From positions 48,697,074 through 48,761,073 of the forward strand of contig CM034532.1 in NCBI GenBank assembly GCA_020002185.1: a DNA stretch of 64,000 bases, written 5' to 3'. Position numbers and translations under genes: made by a program. The stretch's first letter is position 1, and the number at the start of each line of letters is the position of its first letter. Shown here one piece after another: positions 59,393 to 64,000 of this stretch. This DNA is from Paraescarpia echinospica (lineage: Eukaryota; Annelida; Polychaeta; Sabellida; Siboglinidae). Under the pieces are notes generated by a model. That model did no database searches and was not told the origin of the DNA. It saw only the letters and a program-made list of their open reading frames with translations.

Positions 59393-59712
59393 TGAATAGA
59401 CAATTGACCAGGCCTTACAAAGGGAAATTATAAAACAAATATATTCTATACATCAAAAACTATGAGGTGCGTGTGAATACTATTAGGTGACCCTTTTGGT
59501 GACATTAGATATGAAGACATGGCAAGGGTCTCAAACTCCCATCTCCAACCTGTTTTATGGGCCAACCTGCCGTCTCCCATCTGTTTTGGAGCCAATCTCA
59601 CATATCCCACCTATTCTGGAGAACCTACCAATTCCCAACTATTTGTGAAGCCAAACTCTTAGTTCTCATCTGTTTTTGAAATCAACCTCCCAAACCCAAC
59701 ATCTCGCCAATG

Positions 59713-60234
59713 TTAAAGGAAATAAAAACAAGGCATTACCTAAAATCCGTTTTCTATGTGTTCACAAAGTTTAACATTTGAGAACATTAAAAAAATACAG
59801 TTGTAACATAAAGTCGATTTTAAACCCGCCTATGTAGCGATTCCCGCGGAAAATTAAATGAGCTAGGCGATCACGTGGTATTGTTACGTCACATATGACA
59901 TATACTCGCATCAGGCCGACCGTTTCCATGCATTCAGAGCATGTTTACAAAGATAGCTTTTGGGTCGAAATGTCGGAATGAGTTATTGTGCGATATTCCG
60001 ATGTAATACAAAAACTAGTCATCATAGAGGAACAAACAGTTATCTTACGGTTCCACGTGAATTGTACAACTCCTCCTTCATATATTGATATTCTAGTGAT
60101 ATGAGATTATACAACGTTACTTTCTGTAGCTGGATACAATATATGTTTGCTATGTATCTTTATTGGTGTAGATTATCTCCGGTGGGTTGCAATCAATATA
60201 ATTATTCTGAAAACGAGCCGAAGCACAGCGAAAC
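59713..60234. mobile_element. Palindromic element fragment, tandem unit 2
   Basis: As in unit 1; TTAA at 59,713-59,716. Confidence 0.85.
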
Positions 60235-60829
60235 CTGTAGGACTCCTTTCTTTGGTAATGGGATGTATATTGATTTCTTCCAGTCGACGGGCCATTTTTC
60301 ACTCTTCCATATTTCCTTACATAGTGCATGGTATATGTCTATTCCTTCTTCTTCCGCTGCTTTTATCATTTCTGCCTGTATGTTGTCGCACCCAGGGCTT
60401 TTCCCATCTTTTAGACTGCTAATGGCCCATTTCACCTCAACTCTTAATGGTTCGAGATCGTCCTCGTCTTGGTCTTCGTTTCCCATATCAGAGGGGTCGT
60501 TGTTATCTCCATCTCGTGCGTACATATTTTCACAATATTCTTTCCATCTTTTGGCTATGTCTTCTGCATCAGTCAGAGTCTTCCCTTTTTCATCTTTGAT
60601 GACACCGAGTCTGGGTTGGAATTTACCTGTCATGTTCTTTATTTCTTTAAACATTTCTTGGTTTCGGTTTTCTGCCATACGGTCCTCTATTTTCTTACAT
60701 TTGGCTTCTATATACTTTTGTTTGTCCCTTTTGCAGAGTTTTTTGATTAATTACTTCATCTCATTATATCTTAATTTGATCGATTTCTCGTTTTACAGTA
60801 TTGAAATGCCCAATTTTCATGAAACTAAT
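60235..60829 (-). pseudogene. LINE-B fragment, tandem unit 3
   Basis: Same as the unit 2 LINE fragment. Confidence 0.85.
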
Positions 60830-61149
60830 TGAATAGACAATTGACCAGGCCTTACAAAGGGAAATTATAAAACAAATATATTCTATACATCAAAAACTAT
60901 GAGGTGCGTGTGAATACTATTAGGTGACCCTTTTGGTGACATTAGATATGAAGACATGGCAAGGGTCTCAAACTCCCATCTCCAACCTGTTTTATGGGCC
61001 AACCTGCCGTCTCCCATCTGTTTTGGAGCCAATCTCACATATCCCACCTATTCTGGAGAACCTACCAATTCCCAACTATTTGTGAAGCCAAACTCTTAGT
61101 TCTCATCTGTTTTTGAAATCAACCTCCCAAACCCAACATCTCGCCAATG

Positions 61150-62082
61150 TTAAAGGAAATAAAAACAAGGCATTACCTAAAATCCGTTTTCTATGTGTTC
61201 ACAAAGTTTAACATTTGAGAACATTAAAAAAATACAGTTGTAACATAAAGTCGATTTTAAACCCGCCTATGTAGCGATTCCCGCGGAAAATTAAATGAGC
61301 TAGGCGATCACGTGGTATTGTTACGTCACATATGACATATACTCGCATCAGGCCGACCGTTTCCATGCATTCAGAGCATGTTTACAAAGATAGCTTTTGG
61401 GTCGAAATGTCGGAATGAGTTATTGTGCGATATTCCGATGTAATACAAAAACTAGTCATCATAGAGGAACAAACAGTTATCTTACGGTTCCACGTGAATT
61501 GTACAACTCCTCCTTCATATATTGATATTCTAATGATATGAGATTATACAACGTTACTTTCTGTAGCTGGATACAATATATGTTTGCTATGTATCTTTAT
61601 TGGTGTAGATTATCTCCGGTGGGTTGCAATCAATATAATTATTCTGAAAACGAGCCGAAGCACAGCGAAACCTGGTCGACTTGTAGGCCCATTCGCATTC
61701 ATTGTTTTGAGTATAATTGGATTCATGTGGAACCGTAAGATAACTGCTTGTTCCTCTATGATGACTAGTGTTTGTATTACATGGGAATATCACACAATAA
61801 TCCATTCTGACGTTTCGACCCAAAATCTATCATTGTAAACATGCTCTAAGTGCATGAAAGGGTCGGCCTGATGCGAGTATATGTCATATGTGACGTCACA
61901 TCTCGGCATCCCGAAAAGCGCGCCAAAACTATGCATATTCGAAAATGTCCGGATGCACAGCATAAAATGTGGAATTTCTAATTCATTTTTTATTTTTATT
62001 TTTTGGCTTGATGGACATGGGAATATATAGCAGGATGTAATATAATATGAGTTCATGTAATAGGGGGTTTTATTCCCTTTAA
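61150..62082. mobile_element. Palindromic TTAA element, copy 7 (centre-less, end to end)
   Basis: The last tandem unit runs on through the rest of the right arm, the CRE-like site (~61,892) and the right subterminal region to TTAA at 62,079-62,082. The element is therefore ~930 bp: both ends are kept but the centre and both tRNA-like units are missing. It is the likely ancestral locus from which the tandem units arose. Confidence 0.85.
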
Positions 62083-64000
62083 GGACCCCCCACCTCCCGC
62101 GTTTACACCCTCACCCCTTCACTACACCTACTTGTTCCGATTGGCATTCAATATTTAATCCGCAGCCAGGTATGTCAGTATCTAAATACAGAATACAGGG
62201 CGAAGTCTTGATTGTGGTTGACAATGCGCAGGAGACAGGACACGTTTGCGGTTTTGCTACGTGACACATATAGGCCTATGCCGGTGTCAAGGATTGAACG
62301 TCTTCAATTGCCAATAGACCGCAGTGAACTTGCGTGACGTTCCTTTGACATCGTGATCTCGTGACGTTGATGCCAGGAGTAGCCGCGTTTTAATTTCTGC
62401 GTTTTCTTGTTGTTATTGTTTTTGTTGTTTTTTATTATTAATTCCTGCTAGCACATGCACACGTTATTACATTTATGATGCGTATTCTAACAATTGAAAC
62501 TGTTAAACCTAGACGTATTATTAGCGCAAACCACATTAGTAGCAACTAACAACGTCTACTTTGGGTCCGGGTCTTAGCGGACGTCTACTTTTGGCCCGGA
62601 ACAACTCTCGTCCATTGGCACTGGGACGAAACTACGACCTAGTGATTTGATCCACATGACGATTTGTGACATAATGTTACATTTTTTCCTTTTCAGCCTG
62701 AATGGGTTTACGAGATTCTCATGCAGTCTAGGGGGTATCGTTTGATCTGCCCCTACAGGGTTTACCAACTGTATATCTTTTTGTTACCCGACGTGGCATT
62801 TACATCGGTCCATTTGAATGATTGTACAAATTTTTGTTTCTTCAGAATTTGTTTCCCAGTGGAAAGTCAGTAAAATCCTTAATGTCAACTAGAAGAAGAG
62901 TTCACCGTTCATAAAACATACATTAGCATGATACAGTCGTCGGAAAGGGAGGGGCTGGGGGTCTGACCCCCGAACAATTTAGGTGGGCGGCTGGAGATAT
63001 AATTAGTTACCCCCAGTATTTAGGGAAGGAGGATTTTTGTTGCAATTTGAGGTTTTTGGTCAGCCTTAAGGATGAGTCCAAATCGATGTTTTTTGAGAGC
63101 CTCGAGGTGGGTGTTTTGTAGCGAGCGTCAATGGGGTGTTCAAATCGAGGTTTTCGGAGAGTCTCAACCCCCCGCCCCCAATATTTTCCACGTTACGACG
63201 CGAGTGAGCATGGATACAAATTCTACTTAACTTGCGGTGAGCTCAAGTGTAAGCGCCATGTTTCTTGTTTGTCCTGCATAGCTCGCCTCACATACGGACT
63301 TAGACGTTATAGGATCCATACATAAATCGAAACGGACGTGGACGCAGTTTTATTAGTTCTACTTTTCCAGAAATCATACTCATGGCTTTTATTACCCGTG
63401 TGTAATTGCTATTCTCGCATCGGTCGTTATATTCGTAGAGACGCTTCTGCAACGAAACATTCCGAAAATATCTTCACGGAATGTTTTGAAAGTGGAATAA
63501 TAACTTCATCCGTGACTGACCCATTAATACTAATGTATTAATGGCGAAATGCAGACGACACCGACTGCAGACGACACCGACAGCACTGATTTGTCTTTTA
63601 CGAACGATGCGTGGGCAATGGTATTTACACGGATAAAACAGAATGAGAGTGGCGATAATGCACACTAGAAATTAATTGTCGTCCATTGGTTTGTATTTAA
63701 TTATTTCTCAGTTACTTATGACTGGTACCAGGAAATGTAGTTTTATTTTAACTTGAATGTACAGTATGTTAGTTTGGCTCTCTTCCAGAAAATTGGTCAC
63801 TGCTGGTAGAATGGCCCGAGAATAGAACAGTTGAACTGATTGTGTAATTATTTGCAGGGAAAATAAACATGAATAAGACGGACAAGAATAACGTAAACAA
63901 TCTAAATGTCAGCGACTTTTGATAAGGCAGCACATGATCAATAGGGTTACTTCCGGTTCATGACCCTTTCGGCCTACCAACAGCGTAACACATTTCTCCG
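62083..64000. other. Unrecognised terminal stretch
   Basis: No gene or known repeat recognised. Two related words (AATCGATGTTTTTTGAGAG at ~63,082 and AATCGAGGTTTTCGGAGAG at ~63,143) form a small direct repeat. Confidence 0.4.

Larger units (their letters stand above)
57361..61671. repeat. Three tandem copies of a 1,437-bp unit
   Basis: Units 57,361-58,797, 58,798-60,234 and 60,235-61,671. Each joins part of LINE-B (minus), a ~310-bp spacer and the left/mid part of a palindromic element. I count about four differences among the three (near 57,448, 58,155, 58,350 and 61,533), with units 2 and 3 sharing three of them. CTG is common to both breakpoints. Confidence 0.93.

Noticed and set aside
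58664..60832. 243-codon plus-strand ORFs repeated in the tandem array
   Set aside because: They are antisense to the LINE-B reverse transcriptase and chimeric with palindromic-element sequence.
57361..61671. CRISPR-like array
   Set aside because: The repeats are 1.4 kb and adjacent, without short repeats and unique spacers; this is eukaryotic DNA.

Overview
The window is animal nuclear DNA made almost entirely of repeats. The signs are tRNA-derived SINEs, non-LTR retrotransposons with APE-type endonuclease and reverse transcriptase domains, a CR1/L2-type ORF1 with a zinc finger plus SGNH esterase, a DDE-transposase relic split by an intron, tRNA-Gly(TCC) genes with internal Pol III boxes, long (TA)n and (CA)n tracts and low coding density. 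The repeat families resemble those of marine invertebrates (lophotrochozoan, cnidarian or invertebrate deuterostome), but the sequence alone does not fix the phylum. I find no complete host protein gene; nearly every long reading frame belongs to a mobile element.

Layout. 0.65-2.9 kb: minus-strand relic of a DDE transposase-like gene with an apparent intron. 2.9-6 kb: nothing recognised. 6.0-12.7 kb: two inverted copies of one MITE; between them lies the first copy (7,883-9,788) of a 1.9-kb TTAA-flanked palindromic element with a tRNA-like Pol III promoter in each arm. 14-18.4 kb: a TCGTAATTACGA repeat, a tRNA-Gly, a short hairpin repeat, and a minus-strand relic of a PIN-like/Cys-rich protein family bracketed by inverted copies of a ~160-bp satellite, with SINEs. 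18.4-29.0 kb and 33.9-44.6 kb: two units of a segmental duplication, each with a tRNA-Gly(TCC). Between them (29.1-33.9 kb) a full-length CR1/L2-like element sits inside an older LINE fragment with a TTCATA target-site duplication.

Unit B (33.9-44.6 kb) has been rebuilt by mobile DNA: a palindromic element inserted at a TTAA-like site still seen empty in unit A; a 2.31-kb segment containing that element was then duplicated in tandem; a CR1/Jockey-type LINE (38,836-41,614, one base short of an open RT) then entered one copy; and the ~360-bp core of the palindrome is inverted in one tandem copy relative to the other. Another palindromic copy (44,648-48,433) is split by a minus-strand L2-like LINE. 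49-50 kb holds a further LINE 3' end; 50-56 kb is mostly unrecognised, with microsatellites and a polypurine tract. 56.1-62.1 kb holds a minus-strand LINE and a nearly identical threefold tandem array of a 1,437-bp unit fusing part of that LINE to part of a palindromic element. 62.1-64 kb: nothing recognised.

The best candidate for something undescribed is the TTAA-flanked palindromic family: short terminal inverted repeats, distinct left and right subterminal regions, ~715-bp internal inverted arms each carrying an inward-facing tRNA-like Pol III promoter and a TGACGTCA motif, and a central segment that exists in both orientations.
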